Shown here one piece after another: positions 35,398 through 44,616 of a stretch of 64,000 nucleotides of DNA (positions are counted from its first letter, which is position 1; each line of letters starts with the position of its first letter). The notes below the pieces were generated by a model, which did not search any database, was not told where the DNA came from, and saw only the letters and a list, made by a program, of their open reading frames with translations. Source of the DNA: JANPCX01 sp031431125 (GTDB lineage Bacteria; Pseudomonadota; Gammaproteobacteria; Burkholderiales; Burkholderiaceae_C). Location: positions 1 to 64,000 of the forward strand of contig JANPCX010000073.1 in NCBI GenBank assembly GCA_031431125.1, given 5' to 3'. Both the position numbers and the translations under genes were made by a program.

Positions 35398-36378
35398 ATG
35401 CACACCGCTTTGGCCCCCAACTCAAATTTGGCGGCCGCAACGCCTGCAGCCCTTCAACCTGGGGGTACCAATGATGTCGCCCGAGCGCAGTTTCTGCGTG
35501 GCGTGGTCACCGGTTTGGTGGCCGCCAGCATCGGTGCGCTCTACACCGTGTTCGCACGCTGGGGTGTGGCCCATGGCCTGGCTGCACCCGACATGACGGT
35601 GCAGCGTTTCGGCGTGGCCGGTTTGGTCACCTTGCCGGTGCTGTGGTGGGCGCTGCGGCGCGATGCCGCCCAGCTGCTGGCGCGTTGGCGTGTGTGGCTG
35701 GTGGTGTCTTTGCTGGCCGGGCCGCCGTTTGGCCTCTTGATGTTCGGTGCCTTGCAGTGGGCACCGGCCAGCCACGCAGCGGTGTTCCCCTTCACCGCGA
35801 TGAGTGTGATGGGCACCTTGATGGCAGCTGCCTTCTTGGGTGACCGCCTGACGGCTCGAAAACTCTCAGGCATCGCCATCGTGGTGGCGGGTTTGGTGGT
35901 GCTGTCGGGCGTGAGCCTGTCCAGCCTCACGCCCCAAGCCTTGTTGGGCGACGCCATGTTCCTGGCTGCGGGCAGCTTGTGGGCTGGGTTTGGCATCGTC
36001 TCCCGCAAGTACCAGTTGCCGCCCTTGCTTGCCACGGCGGTGATTTCATTCTTTGCGCTGATCACCTATGTGCCGGCCTACTTTGTTTTTGTGGGTGCCG
36101 ACCGCCTGCTCGCCGCGGCCCCCCAGGTGCTGGCGGTCGAGGTGCTGGTGCAAGGCTTGATCGCTGGTGCCGGCACGCTCTACACCTACTCGCGCATGGT
36201 GGCCTTGCTGGGGCCAGCACGTGCGGCGGTCTTCCCAGCCCTGGCACCCGGCATCGCCGCCCTCATTGCATGGCCTGTGCTGGGCCATGTGCCCACCACG
36301 GTAGAAGTGATGGGCATGGGTTTGGCCATGGTCGGCTTGGTGGTCAGCGTCACCGCCGCCACACAAGTGCGGCGCTGA
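35398..36378 (+). CDS. EamA-type DMT superfamily transporter
   Basis: A 326-residue protein with ten predicted helices in two EamA repeats, the second ending in LGHVPTTVEVMGMGLAMVGLVVSV. A GGAG lies before the ATG. Family members export amino acids, metabolites or drugs. As third gene of the LysR-controlled cluster it probably exports a compound related to the SDR reaction. Confidence 0.9.
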   Translation: MHTALAPNSNLAAATPAALQPGGTNDVARAQFLRGVVTGLVAASIGALYTVFARWGVAHGLAAPDMTVQRFGVAGLVTLPVLWWALRRDAAQLLARWRVWLVVSLLAGPPFGLLMFGALQWAPASHAAVFPFTAMSVMGTLMAAAFLGDRLTARKLSGIAIVVAGLVVLSGVSLSSLTPQALLGDAMFLAAGSLWAGFGIVSRKYQLPPLLATAVISFFALITYVPAYFVFVGADRLLAAAPQVLAVEVLVQGLIAGAGTLYTYSRMVALLGPARAAVFPALAPGIAALIAWPVLGHVPTTVEVMGMGLAMVGLVVSVTAATQVRR

Positions 36379-36740
36379 GCGCCACTGGCATCGAGTCCCG
36401 TGCGCGGCAAGTGGGCCAATCGCTGGCGGCGTGCACCAGGTAAATCAAACTCACTGCGATGGGAAAGATGGCATGCAAAGGGGTGTGGCCCACCACCTCG
36501 GCACGCGAAATCTCCCACTGCAAATCCTGGCGCTCAGACAGGGTCAACGACTGCGTTCGCAAGCGCTGGCCCGCGTGCCTTGCGCCGTGGTTTGAAAAAG
36601 CCAATTGCCACTTAGGCAATGCACCATTGCTTGGCGCAAATGGGTCGTTGGCGCCGTTAGAGTCACGGCGTCTTTCGTCACGTCGCAAACACCGCGACGT
36701 GGGCTAGACGGGCTCTTCAAACGCAGAACAAGGACGTCGA
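36379..36740. other. Intergenic stretch, nothing recognised
   Basis: About 360 bases between the EamA and thioesterase genes. Open frames on either strand lack ribosome sites and recognisable motifs. I see no clear terminator hairpin or repeat. Confidence 0.45.
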
Positions 36741-37310
36741 ATGAATTTGTGGTTACGCCTTCTATGGCTCTTCATCAGTGCTCGTTTTCGAGCGCCGATA
36801 CCAGCACCCTTCGGTGTTTCCGTTCTGCGTTTTCGGGTGTGGCCGCATGACTTGGACCTGTCGCTGCACATGAACAACGGTCGCTACCTCACGCTGATGG
36901 ACTTGGGACGTTTGGACTTGATGCTGGGCATGGGCGTGGCGGGCCACTCGTTCAAAGCCGGGTGGACACCTATCCTGTTGACCGGCCAAGTGCGCTTTCG
37001 GCGCGAGCTCAAGCCCTTCAAGGCGTTTCGATTGGAGTCACGCATCTTGTGGTGGTCGACTCATCAAGTGATCTTTGAGCAACGTTTGCTCAGCGATGGC
37101 CCACCTGGTGATGCGCGTGGTGATGTGGTGCATGCAAGCGCGCTGATACTCGCCGGTTTGTACGACCGCAAGCAGCGCCAGTTTGTGCCCGTGTCCCAGC
37201 TCTTCGCCTTGGCGGGTCAAACCCATACGGTCAGCCCCGAACCCAGCGACGAGATCAGTGCATTCTTGGCCGCGAATGATGCGCTGAAGCAAGCGGAGGC
37301 GGCGCGATGA
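36741..37310 (+). CDS. Hotdog-fold acyl-CoA thioesterase (THEM-like)
   Basis: A 189-residue protein of the 4-hydroxybenzoyl-CoA thioesterase-like hotdog group. The motif VWPHDLDLSLHMNNGRYLTLMDLGRLDLM holds the substrate-binding Asn and catalytic acid region. An N-terminal hydrophobic/amphipathic stretch (LWLRLLWLFISARF) could attach it to the membrane, as in THEM6-like proteins. AAGGA precedes the ATG. It stands alone. Confidence 0.88.
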   Translation: MNLWLRLLWLFISARFRAPIPAPFGVSVLRFRVWPHDLDLSLHMNNGRYLTLMDLGRLDLMLGMGVAGHSFKAGWTPILLTGQVRFRRELKPFKAFRLESRILWWSTHQVIFEQRLLSDGPPGDARGDVVHASALILAGLYDRKQRQFVPVSQLFALAGQTHTVSPEPSDEISAFLAANDALKQAEAAR

Positions 37311-37339
37311 CAGGTGGAGTGCTGTCATCGCCACGGCGC

Positions 37340-37837
37340 TCATGCAGTTGGCGTGTTGGGGCGCACAAACCGCATCGTCCAGTTGACCTCCCAGGTCTCC
37401 CCGCCGTCCGGTGAGAAGGCTTGCTCCCACAGCGGCGAAGTGGTTTGGGTGTCGGTCCAGCGAAAACGCACCCGTATCGCTTGCCCACGAAGGACGTCGT
37501 CGGCATAGAAGGTGCCGATGCCGTGTTCAAAGGCACCCACGACGGGCACGTCGAGTCGGTGCGGATGACGGTCGTCCAACCACCAAATGGCCCATTGCCG
37601 GAGGGCCTCGTCGTAGGAGCGCAAGGACAGTGCACGGTAGGGCCCTTCCGGCAAGTTCAACAGGTTGTCGTCGAGGTTGGCGCGTCCGCCGAGCACGGTT
37701 TGCATGGTGCAGCTGCCGTCGAATGTTTCCCAATCTTGGCAAGCCACCAGACGCTCACGCAAGCGATGGTGGGTCACTTGCCATGCCCCGACCAAAAAAT
37801 CAAAATCGTTGGCGCTGGTGGCTTTTGGAGGATTCAT
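37340..37837 (-). CDS. DUF1579-like protein next to a WYL regulator
   Basis: A 165-residue protein beginning ANDFDFLVGAWQVTHHRLRERL and containing lipocalin-like strands such as WAIWWLDDRHPHRLDVPVVG, resembling DUF1579-type proteins. The ATG at 37837 has a GGGAG 5-6 bases upstream; the longer frame enters the divergent promoter. It is divergent from a YafY-type regulator, a pairing seen repeatedly in proteobacteria. Ligand or enzymatic role unknown. Confidence 0.8.
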   Translation of the reverse strand: MNPPKATSANDFDFLVGAWQVTHHRLRERLVACQDWETFDGSCTMQTVLGGRANLDDNLLNLPEGPYRALSLRSYDEALRQWAIWWLDDRHPHRLDVPVVGAFEHGIGTFYADDVLRGQAIRVRFRWTDTQTTSPLWEQAFSPDGGETWEVNWTMRFVRPNTPTA

Positions 37838-37923
37838 GGTGGTCTCCCGGAGATGAAGTGAGGATGAGCACCCCATGATGTCGAAGTAAACATGACATGG
37901 TGTGTCATGTTTAAATAAGAACC

Positions 37924-38961
37924 ATGCAAGCCAGCCGATTGCTTTCCATCTTGATGCTGCTGCAAGCGCGTGGCCGCATGACGGCGGCGGCGTTGGCGCA
38001 GGCCCTGGAGGTATCACAGCGCACCATCCTGCGTGATGTCGACCAGCTCTCAGCCGCAGGGGTGCCGCTGTGGGCCGAACGCGGGCGCCAGGGCGGTTTG
38101 GTACTGCGTGAGGGCTGGAGCACGCAACTCACCGGCATGACGGAAACCGAGTCTCAGGCCTTGTTGCTGGCGGGCTTGCCGGGGCCCGCAACGGCTTTGG
38201 GTTTAGGCGCAGCAGCCACCTCCGCACGGCTGAAAATGCTGGCCAGTCTGCCCAGCGCTTGGCGCGAACAAGCGGCCCGGGTGGGAGAGCGTTTGCACAT
38301 TGATCCCACCGATTGGTACCGAACACCAGACGCACCGCTTTTTTTGCGCGAAGTGGCTGATGCCGTGTGGCGTGGACGGCGTTTGGGCATCGACTATGAA
38401 AGCTGGCGCGCTGCCCTGCGCCGCGATGTGGAACCGCTGGGCCTGGTGCTCAAGGCGGGCGCCTGGTACCTGCTGGCGCGCACGGTCGGCCAAACAGCAT
38501 GTCGAACCTATCGACTCAGCAGCCTGCGGGCTGTGCACGTGGGAACGCAGTCGTTTGTGCGTCCACGCGGATTTGACCTAACCCAGGCCTGACAAACCTC
38601 AGCCGCACGTTTTGAGGCCGAGTTGCACCCCCTGCAGGCACGTGCGCGTGTGTCACCGCGCTGTTGGACTTGGCTGAACCATGCCCGCATCCCCGTGGTT
38701 CTATGCGGTGGCCCGACCGAGGCAGCTTGGAAAGAAGTGTTGATTTCCATCGAATCCATAGCCCATGGTGCGAGGCAATTGTTGGCCTATGGCGCCGAGA
38801 TCGAGGTGTTGGAGCCAACGGCTTTGCGTCAAGCCATCTACGAGCAAGCATGCGATCTGGTGCGGCGACACCAATCGGTTGTAGCCGCTCACGACACGAA
38901 ACAACAACGCCTGGCTGTTCGGCCGAGCAAGCCTGAGAAACTGACAGAAACGAAGACCTAG
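37924..38961 (+). pseudogene. YafY-type HTH/WYL regulator interrupted by an in-frame TGA
   Basis: Residues 1-60 are a DeoR-like HTH (AAALAQALEVSQRTILRDVDQLSAAGVPLW) and about 120-215 the WYL domain (RRLGIDYES, LGLVLKAGAWYLLAR, YRLSSLRAV). The frame stops at a TGA at 38590-38592, but the same frame goes on with homologous-looking sequence (QTSAARFEAELHPLQARARVSP, then IESIAHGARQLLAYGAEIEVLEP) to 38961. A TGG to TGA change is the simplest explanation. The product is either truncated by about 120 residues or the gene is dead. Probable target: the divergent DUF1579-like gene. Confidence 0.82.
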
Positions 38962-39009
38962 AACCAACAGCTTGCTGTTGACCGCAAGACCAGGTCGATT
39001 GGCCAAACC

Positions 39010-39180
39010 TCAAGCGGTCAGCCAGGCCTCTTGCACCCCACCTTGCAACCACAGGGCCAGCTGTTGAGGGTCGTCGAGTTCGAGTGCTTCTGACACCTGC
39101 TCGCGGGACGGCGTGATGACGTGGCCTTCCAGCAACCTACCGCCACGAACGGTGACCGCAGCGTCGTGGTCATCGGTGTT
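39010..39180 (-). CDS. Possible small ORF downstream of the TIGR01777 gene
   Basis: The frame ends REQVSEALELDDPQQLALWLQ and a short tail, and looks protein-like, but has no ATG outside the preceding gene; TTG starts are possible, and the left-hand part overlaps that gene's 3' end. I do not recognise it. It may be the remnant of a larger gene or chance. Confidence 0.3.
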   Translation of the reverse strand, partial: NTDDHDAAVTVRGGRLLEGHVITPSREQVSEALELDDPQQLALWLQGGVQEAWLTA

Positions 39181-39187
39181 TTGTGCT

Positions 39188-40669
39188 TCACGCCTGGCTG
39201 ACGGACTTGGTCCTTGTCGGCGCGGGATTGGCGGCAAGTTGGGTCAATGCCGCCTCCAGCGATCCAAACCGATACCGGTACCCGAACCGTCGCGCTTGCT
39301 CGGGCACGGCGTTTTGGCCGTCGAGCAACAGGGTCGTCATTTCGCCGCCCAAGGCCCGCAGCGGCCACGCCGGGACTTTGAGATGAACGCGACGACCCAA
39401 CGATGCCGCGAGGGCGCGCGCAAACTCCGCCTGCGTGGGTGTGGTGGGGGCCACGGCATTGAGTGCGCCGCTGACTTGGTCGTTGTTCAAGGCGAAACGA
39501 ATCAAACCCGTGGCATCGTGCAGGTGCAACCAAGGTGCCGGTTGTTGTCCGGTGCCGAGCACCGCGCCCAAACCCAGTCGGCTGCTCAACGCCAGCATGG
39601 GATAGGCGCCATCTTCCCGGCCCAGCAGCACACCCAAGCGCAAACGCACCACACGCACGCCCAAGGCCTCGGCGCGGCGTGCCTCGTGTTCGGCGGCGGC
39701 GCACAGGTCGGACTGAAACTCGCCTGGCCTGGGCCCACACGTTTCCGTACAGGCCTCGCCGCTGTTGACGGCACCATAAAAGCCGACCGCAGAAGCGCTG
39801 ACCAGCACACGGGGGCGTTGCTCCAGCCTGCGCATCAAGGCCACCAAAGCCACGGTGATGTCGACGCGACTGGACAGCAAGGTGCGGCGGCGTGACTTGG
39901 TCCAAGGCTGGCCCAGGACACGTGCACCGGCCAGGTTGACGATGGCATCGATGCGGGTTTCACTGGCGATGTCGTCCAGGCTCTGCACCACACGGACGGA
40001 CGGACCAAAGTGCAGCCGCGTTTGGCGAGCGTCTCTGGACAGCACGATGATGCGCCGCCCCTCTTCGCGCAGCTCCTCCACCAAGGCCTGGCCGACAAAG
40101 CCGGTGGCGCCTGTGATCAAGATGGCCGACGAAAAACGCGTTGCCAACATCGGCGGCGTGGTCGGGTGTGCAGCCAGGCGGCCCAATCGCCACACGGCCA
40201 GCCCATTGCGCACGCTCCATGCCCACACACCCAGCGCGTAAAGCGTGAACAAGCCCGACACCCAGCCGTGGTGGCTGAAAACCAGGGCTGTGGGCTGCTG
40301 CCACCAGGCCCACAGGATGGGCGCAAACAGGCCCAGAAAAAGACCGTAGCTGATGGTCAGCACGGTGTGGAGCACGCGCTCAAACGCGGGCAATTGGCGG
40401 GTGCGGTCTTCCTCCAAGAAATCGGCCAACGTCACCACCAATTCCAGGGCCAACAGCAAGGCCAGCAAGGCGGCAAACACCCCATGCCAGCGGCCCCAGG
40501 CCAAGCCCATGAAGACCGTGCCGTAGATGGCTTCACGCACAGCATGAAGCGCCAACTCCTTGCGCGCCGAAGGGCGCTGCGGCAGTTTGGCCTGCCACTC
40601 GTGGTGCCACAGGTTGTCGAAGGCGCCCAAGAAGGCCTGAACAGTAAGCAAGAAAAAGATGGTGGTCAT
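39188..40669 (-). CDS. Membrane-domain/TIGR01777 epimerase-like fusion
   Basis: A 493-residue fusion. Residues about 1-165 contain four or five hydrophobic segments with a conserved LGAFDNLWHHEWQAKLPQRPSARKELALHA start. Residues about 183-485 are an extended SDR of the TIGR01777/YfcH type (ITGATGFVGQALVEEL, SSRVDIT, SASAVGFYG, and the LDGQNAVPEQARRFGYRYRF end). The start overlaps the DUF4166 gene stop (ATGA), so they are one operon. Enzymatic activity is undefined; YfcH-type proteins bind nucleotide but are uncharacterised. Confidence 0.9.
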   Translation of the reverse strand: MTTIFFLLTVQAFLGAFDNLWHHEWQAKLPQRPSARKELALHAVREAIYGTVFMGLAWGRWHGVFAALLALLLALELVVTLADFLEEDRTRQLPAFERVLHTVLTISYGLFLGLFAPILWAWWQQPTALVFSHHGWVSGLFTLYALGVWAWSVRNGLAVWRLGRLAAHPTTPPMLATRFSSAILITGATGFVGQALVEELREEGRRIIVLSRDARQTRLHFGPSVRVVQSLDDIASETRIDAIVNLAGARVLGQPWTKSRRRTLLSSRVDITVALVALMRRLEQRPRVLVSASAVGFYGAVNSGEACTETCGPRPGEFQSDLCAAAEHEARRAEALGVRVVRLRLGVLLGREDGAYPMLALSSRLGLGAVLGTGQQPAPWLHLHDATGLIRFALNNDQVSGALNAVAPTTPTQAEFARALAASLGRRVHLKVPAWPLRALGGEMTTLLLDGQNAVPEQARRFGYRYRFGSLEAALTQLAANPAPTRTKSVSQA

Positions 40670-41253
40670 GTTGGATCGCTGAAAACGCCGGTTTGGTGAA
40701 AGGTCTCGCCCAGAATCGGATGCCGCATGGACAAGGTGAAACGAAACTGGCCCTGGCCCAGATCGCGGTGCTCAACGCGGCAAACACCGGGGCTCAGCCA
40801 TGACGGCACGGGGAGTCGAAAGCGCCCACAGACCAAGAAGTAGCGGCGGCTTTCAAAAACCAAGGCACCATCCTCTTGGAAGACAGCCAGTGCCATCGCC
40901 AAGCCCCCATCGGTGCGCTCTTGCAAGCCACCGTCGGCGCCCAGTTCTTTTGTGGAACGAACCGTGCCCACACCGTTGGCAAAACAGCGCTCCCACACCA
41001 CCCCATTACCCACCGCGTGCACGGTGACGGTGGCGGGCACATTGACCGCACGGCGGCTGGACAGCGGGCTGCGCAGGGGGCGAACCAACCAGGCCAGGCA
41101 GCGACCCCAGGCCGAGCAGTGCAGGTCCATCTGCCCTTGGTAAACGGTGGCTGTTGTTCCATGCGCAAAGCGGCGCTGAACCGCCAGGGGCAGCCGAGCC
41201 CAGTCTTGGGCACCGACCAAGGCAGCCAGATTCAGGGGGGAGGAAGCGTTCAT
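40666..41253 (-). CDS. DUF4166 domain protein
   Basis: This 195-residue protein contains LPLAVQRRFAHGTTATVYQG, a strand-rich centre (VPATVTVHAVGNGVVWERCFANGVG) and an HRDLGQGQFRFTLSMRHPILGETFHQTGVF ending, as DUF4166 proteins do. The ATG at 41253 is favoured over 41310 by homologous-looking beginnings, although no purine-rich ribosome site is obvious. It is coupled to the TIGR01777 fusion gene, a pairing that suggests a shared lipid- or envelope-related role, unproven. Confidence 0.82.
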   Translation of the reverse strand: MNASSPLNLAALVGAQDWARLPLAVQRRFAHGTTATVYQGQMDLHCSAWGRCLAWLVRPLRSPLSSRRAVNVPATVTVHAVGNGVVWERCFANGVGTVRSTKELGADGGLQERTDGGLAMALAVFQEDGALVFESRRYFLVCGRFRLPVPSWLSPGVCRVEHRDLGQGQFRFTLSMRHPILGETFHQTGVFSDPT

Positions 41254-41416
41254 CGGGAGGGGCTGGGTGGGTTGACTTACCCTTCTCTTTGCGAGAACCG
41301 GGCCAACCACAGAAAGCCCGCTAAGTCATTGATTTAATTGAACTTGCTCGCCCAGACTGCATACCTGGGATACACTGTCTGACCCCTTACCTGTCAACCT
41401 CGTTGACACCCGCCTC

Positions 41417-43201
41417 ATGCTCATTCGTTACGTCTTAGGCTTGGCCTTGTTTGAAACCCTGGTGCTGGCCGGCGTGCTGTTGGCGTGGGCCGACCGGGTG
41501 GCTGGAGGCCGGCTGTTGGCCGCGTTTCTGATCGGCATTGCGGTGTGGATCACCGGCAACGAGTTGCCGAATTGGTTCGGCACCGGGTTGGCGCCGCTGT
41601 CCTTGCACTTGCTGGCCCTGGCACCGGCCATTTCCGTGCTCTTTTTTCACTTCTGCGTGGTGTTCTGCCGTGTGAACATTGGCCGTGCCGGCATCGCCTC
41701 GGCCTATGTGCTGGGCTGTGGCGCTTCCTTGGTGGCGCAGTGGGTCACGCCCGGGCATTTGGTATGGAACACCTACGTCGGCTGGGTGTTTATCGCAGGC
41801 ACCGTGGGCTGGTTGGCCAGCATCGCGTGGATCATCTTGGGCGTGGCGGGTTTGGTTGTGCTGCTGTGGGGCCTTGCCAAGGCCAAGTCGCCTGTGCGGC
41901 AGCAAATCGCGGCCGTGACAGCCTCTTGCCTTTGGGGCTTGTTTTGCCTGAGTGGTTATGGCCTGGTGCTGCTCGACTGGCCGGTCTATCCCTACCCACT
42001 GCTGCTGTTGCCGCTGTACCCGGTGATCTTGGTCTACGGCATCTTGCGTTACGGCGTTTTTGTGGCCAACGCCTGGGCGGGACGCGCCTTGGTCTGGGCG
42101 CTGTTGCTGGCCATGGGCGCAGGCATTGTTGCGCTCATGCCTTTGTTGTTGCCGTTTGAGTCCCGCTGGCTCAGCGGCTTGGCGGTAGCGGTGAGTTGCC
42201 TGGCCATGGCCGGGCCGGTACGTCGTTTTGTGCAGCGTTTGATTTACCCCGGCGGCGAGGTCTCGGTGGCCGATTTGTCGGCCTGGCGACAGGCCTTGCG
42301 TCAAGCTGAAACCTTGGAGGCATTGGGCACACAGGCCAGTAGCCTGCTCAGCCAGCGCTTGGGCACAGCGGTTGAAGTGGCCTTCACCCCACGCGCTGAC
42401 CTGACGCTTCCGGTGATGGTCTGCCACCGCACTGACGCGGGCTGGCAACTGCAACTGGACAACTGGGAGGCGGCGCCCCCTGGCCAACGCCATGTGGCCG
42501 GTCTCTTTGGTGACGTGGTGCTGGACGCAGCCGCACAGGTGGAGCAAGCCCAACAAGCGGCTGCACGCGAACGCGAGCGCCAGTTGCAAGCGCGGTTGGC
42601 GGAATTGGGGGCCTTGGCGGCCACCGTGGCCCACGACATTCGCAACCCGCTGAACATCATTTCAATGGCCATGGTGGCCGCGCCCACAGACACCCGGCGC
42701 GAAGTGGCCGACCAGGTGGCGCGCATCGCTCATCTGACGCGGGATTTATTGGACTACGCCAAGCCCTGGAAGCTCAACCCCCAACACACCGACCTCGCGG
42801 CGCTGGTGCGCCAACAAGCGCTGCGTCAATCCGGCGTAGAACTTGGCGACAACTTGCAGCAGCCGCTGTGGGCCATGATCGATTCACCACGCGTGGAGCA
42901 AGCGCTGATCAACCTCATTGAAAACGCGCGCAGCGCCTCTGACCATGCCCAAGCCGGCGCGGCCTACATCGACGCCGAAGTGCAAAACAACCAGCTGCTG
43001 CTGCATGTGTGCGACAACGGGCCCGGCGTGCCCGAGGCCATCCGCGACCGCTTGTTCGAACCTTTTGCGTCGCGCAGCCCGGGCGGAACGGGCCTTGGGC
43101 TGGCCATCGTGGCGCGCATCATGGTTGCGCATGGCGGCAGCGCCCTGCTGACCGAACGTGCCGGCTGGCGCACGTGTTTCACCTTGAGGTTTCCGCTTTG
43201 A
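41417..43201 (+). CDS. Membrane sensor histidine kinase (NtrB-like)
   Basis: A 594-residue kinase. About seven hydrophobic segments fill the first 290 residues, a coiled-coil (AQVEQAQQAAARERERQLQARLAELGAL) links them to the H-box ATVAHDIRNPLNIISMAM and the ATPase motifs NLIENARSA, DNGPGVP and GGTGLGLAIVARIM. The multi-helix sensor resembles those of quinone/lipid-sensing kinases; no PAS domain is evident. Its stop overlaps the regulator's TTG start. Confidence 0.92.
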   Translation: MLIRYVLGLALFETLVLAGVLLAWADRVAGGRLLAAFLIGIAVWITGNELPNWFGTGLAPLSLHLLALAPAISVLFFHFCVVFCRVNIGRAGIASAYVLGCGASLVAQWVTPGHLVWNTYVGWVFIAGTVGWLASIAWIILGVAGLVVLLWGLAKAKSPVRQQIAAVTASCLWGLFCLSGYGLVLLDWPVYPYPLLLLPLYPVILVYGILRYGVFVANAWAGRALVWALLLAMGAGIVALMPLLLPFESRWLSGLAVAVSCLAMAGPVRRFVQRLIYPGGEVSVADLSAWRQALRQAETLEALGTQASSLLSQRLGTAVEVAFTPRADLTLPVMVCHRTDAGWQLQLDNWEAAPPGQRHVAGLFGDVVLDAAAQVEQAQQAAARERERQLQARLAELGALAATVAHDIRNPLNIISMAMVAAPTDTRREVADQVARIAHLTRDLLDYAKPWKLNPQHTDLAALVRQQALRQSGVELGDNLQQPLWAMIDSPRVEQALINLIENARSASDHAQAGAAYIDAEVQNNQLLLHVCDNGPGVPEAIRDRLFEPFASRSPGGTGLGLAIVARIMVAHGGSALLTERAGWRTCFTLRFPL

Positions 43202-44562
43202 ACACACCCATGAATGAAGTCGGCCGCGTCTTGCTGGTGGACGACGAAGCCGCTTTTCAGCGCCTGGGCGGCAACTTCCTGCGTGGCTTGGGGCACGAGG
43301 TCGACCTGGCGGGCGATGGCGAACAGGCCTTGGCTCGGTTTGCCGCGCAAAGGCCGGATCTGGTGCTGCTGGACCTGGCCATGCCACCCCACATGGACCC
43401 GGAGCGCGGGCTGGACATGATTCCGCTTTTGGCAGGCGTGCCCGTCATCGTGCTCACCGGACACGGCGAACACGAACTCGCCCTGCGCGCTGCAGAGCTG
43501 GGCGCCTGGGACTTCATCACCAAACCCATCGACCCCGACTTGCTTCGTTTTGCTGTGGCACGCGCCCTGCGCCAAGCCCGCCTGCAAGCCGAACTGGACA
43601 AGCTGCGTTCAGAACAAAGTGCGGATGACTTGGGCCTCATCGGCCAATCGTCCCCCATGAACCAATTGCGCGCCATGGTGCGGCGGGTGGCACCCACCCG
43701 CGTCAGCGTATTGGTGCTGGGGCCCACAGGCACAGGCAAGGAATTGGTGGCCCGCGCCCTGCACGACGGCAGCAGCTGCAGCCATGGCCCCTTTGTGGCG
43801 GTGCACTGCGGCGCGTTGTCCGCTGAACTCTTGGAAAGCGAGTTGTTCGGCCACATGAAGGGCAGCTTCACCGGGGCCTACCGCGACCAACCCGGTCTGG
43901 TTGAAGCGGCCCATGGTGGCACGCTCTTTTTGGACGAGGTGGGTGAGATGCCGCCGCCCATGCAAGTCAAACTGCTGCGTTTCTTGCAAGAGGGCAGCTT
44001 TGTACCCGTGGGTGGGCGAGTTCAAAAAACCGCTGAAACACGCGTCGTGGCCGCCACGCACCGAGACTTAGATGCCATGGTGCGCGTGGGTCAATTCCGA
44101 GAAGACCTCTACTACCGCCTCAAAGGTGTGGTGCTGCGAACACCCGCGCTCACCGAGCGCATGGCCGATGTGCCCATGCTGGCCGCTCGTTTCGTGCAGC
44201 GTGTGGCCCCACGTGTGGGTCTGTCTGCTGGCGCCATCGCGTGGCTCACGACACGCGAATGGCCTGGCAATGTGCGCGAACTCAAAGCCGTGGTCGAATC
44301 AGCCACTGCGCTCTTGCTGCCCGACAAACACGAGGTCGACGCCGACCTGCTGCGTTTGGCGGCCGGTGATGGCGCCGAACCTTCAAGCCAGGAACCCGTT
44401 GAGGGGCGCGGCTTGTTGGACAGCGCATTGACCGAGTTGGAGTGCCGCCTGGTGCGAGACGCCATGGCGGCGGCAGGAGGCAACCAATCAGAAGCGGCGC
44501 GTCAGCTCGGCGTCTCGCGCGTGGGCTTGATCAAAAAGCTCACCCGCTTGGGTTTGCGCTGA
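43198..44562 (+). CDS. NtrC-family sigma-54 response regulator
   Basis: A 454-residue regulator with a receiver (LLVDDE, phospho-acceptor in LVLLDLAMPP, KP in FITKPID), a sigma-54 AAA domain (Walker A GPTGTGKELVAR, GSFTGA loop in place of GAFTGA, Walker B GTLFLDEVGEM) and a Fis-like HTH (AARQLGVSRVGLIKKLTRLGL). TTG at 43198 overlaps the kinase stop (TTGA) and has GAGG 8 bases upstream; ATG at 43210 is an alternative with poorer spacing. Sigma-54 promoters of its targets were not seen nearby. Confidence 0.92.
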   Translation: MNTPMNEVGRVLLVDDEAAFQRLGGNFLRGLGHEVDLAGDGEQALARFAAQRPDLVLLDLAMPPHMDPERGLDMIPLLAGVPVIVLTGHGEHELALRAAELGAWDFITKPIDPDLLRFAVARALRQARLQAELDKLRSEQSADDLGLIGQSSPMNQLRAMVRRVAPTRVSVLVLGPTGTGKELVARALHDGSSCSHGPFVAVHCGALSAELLESELFGHMKGSFTGAYRDQPGLVEAAHGGTLFLDEVGEMPPPMQVKLLRFLQEGSFVPVGGRVQKTAETRVVAATHRDLDAMVRVGQFREDLYYRLKGVVLRTPALTERMADVPMLAARFVQRVAPRVGLSAGAIAWLTTREWPGNVRELKAVVESATALLLPDKHEVDADLLRLAAGDGAEPSSQEPVEGRGLLDSALTELECRLVRDAMAAAGGNQSEAARQLGVSRVGLIKKLTRLGLR

Positions 44563-44616
44563 CAACACACAGCTGGTTGGGCCGGTGACAGGCACGGGCA
44601 CCTCATCCTGCCAGCG

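Noticed and set aside
44563..44616. Terminator between the convergent NtrC-like and PhzF genes
   Set aside because: No convincing stem followed by a thymine run on either strand.
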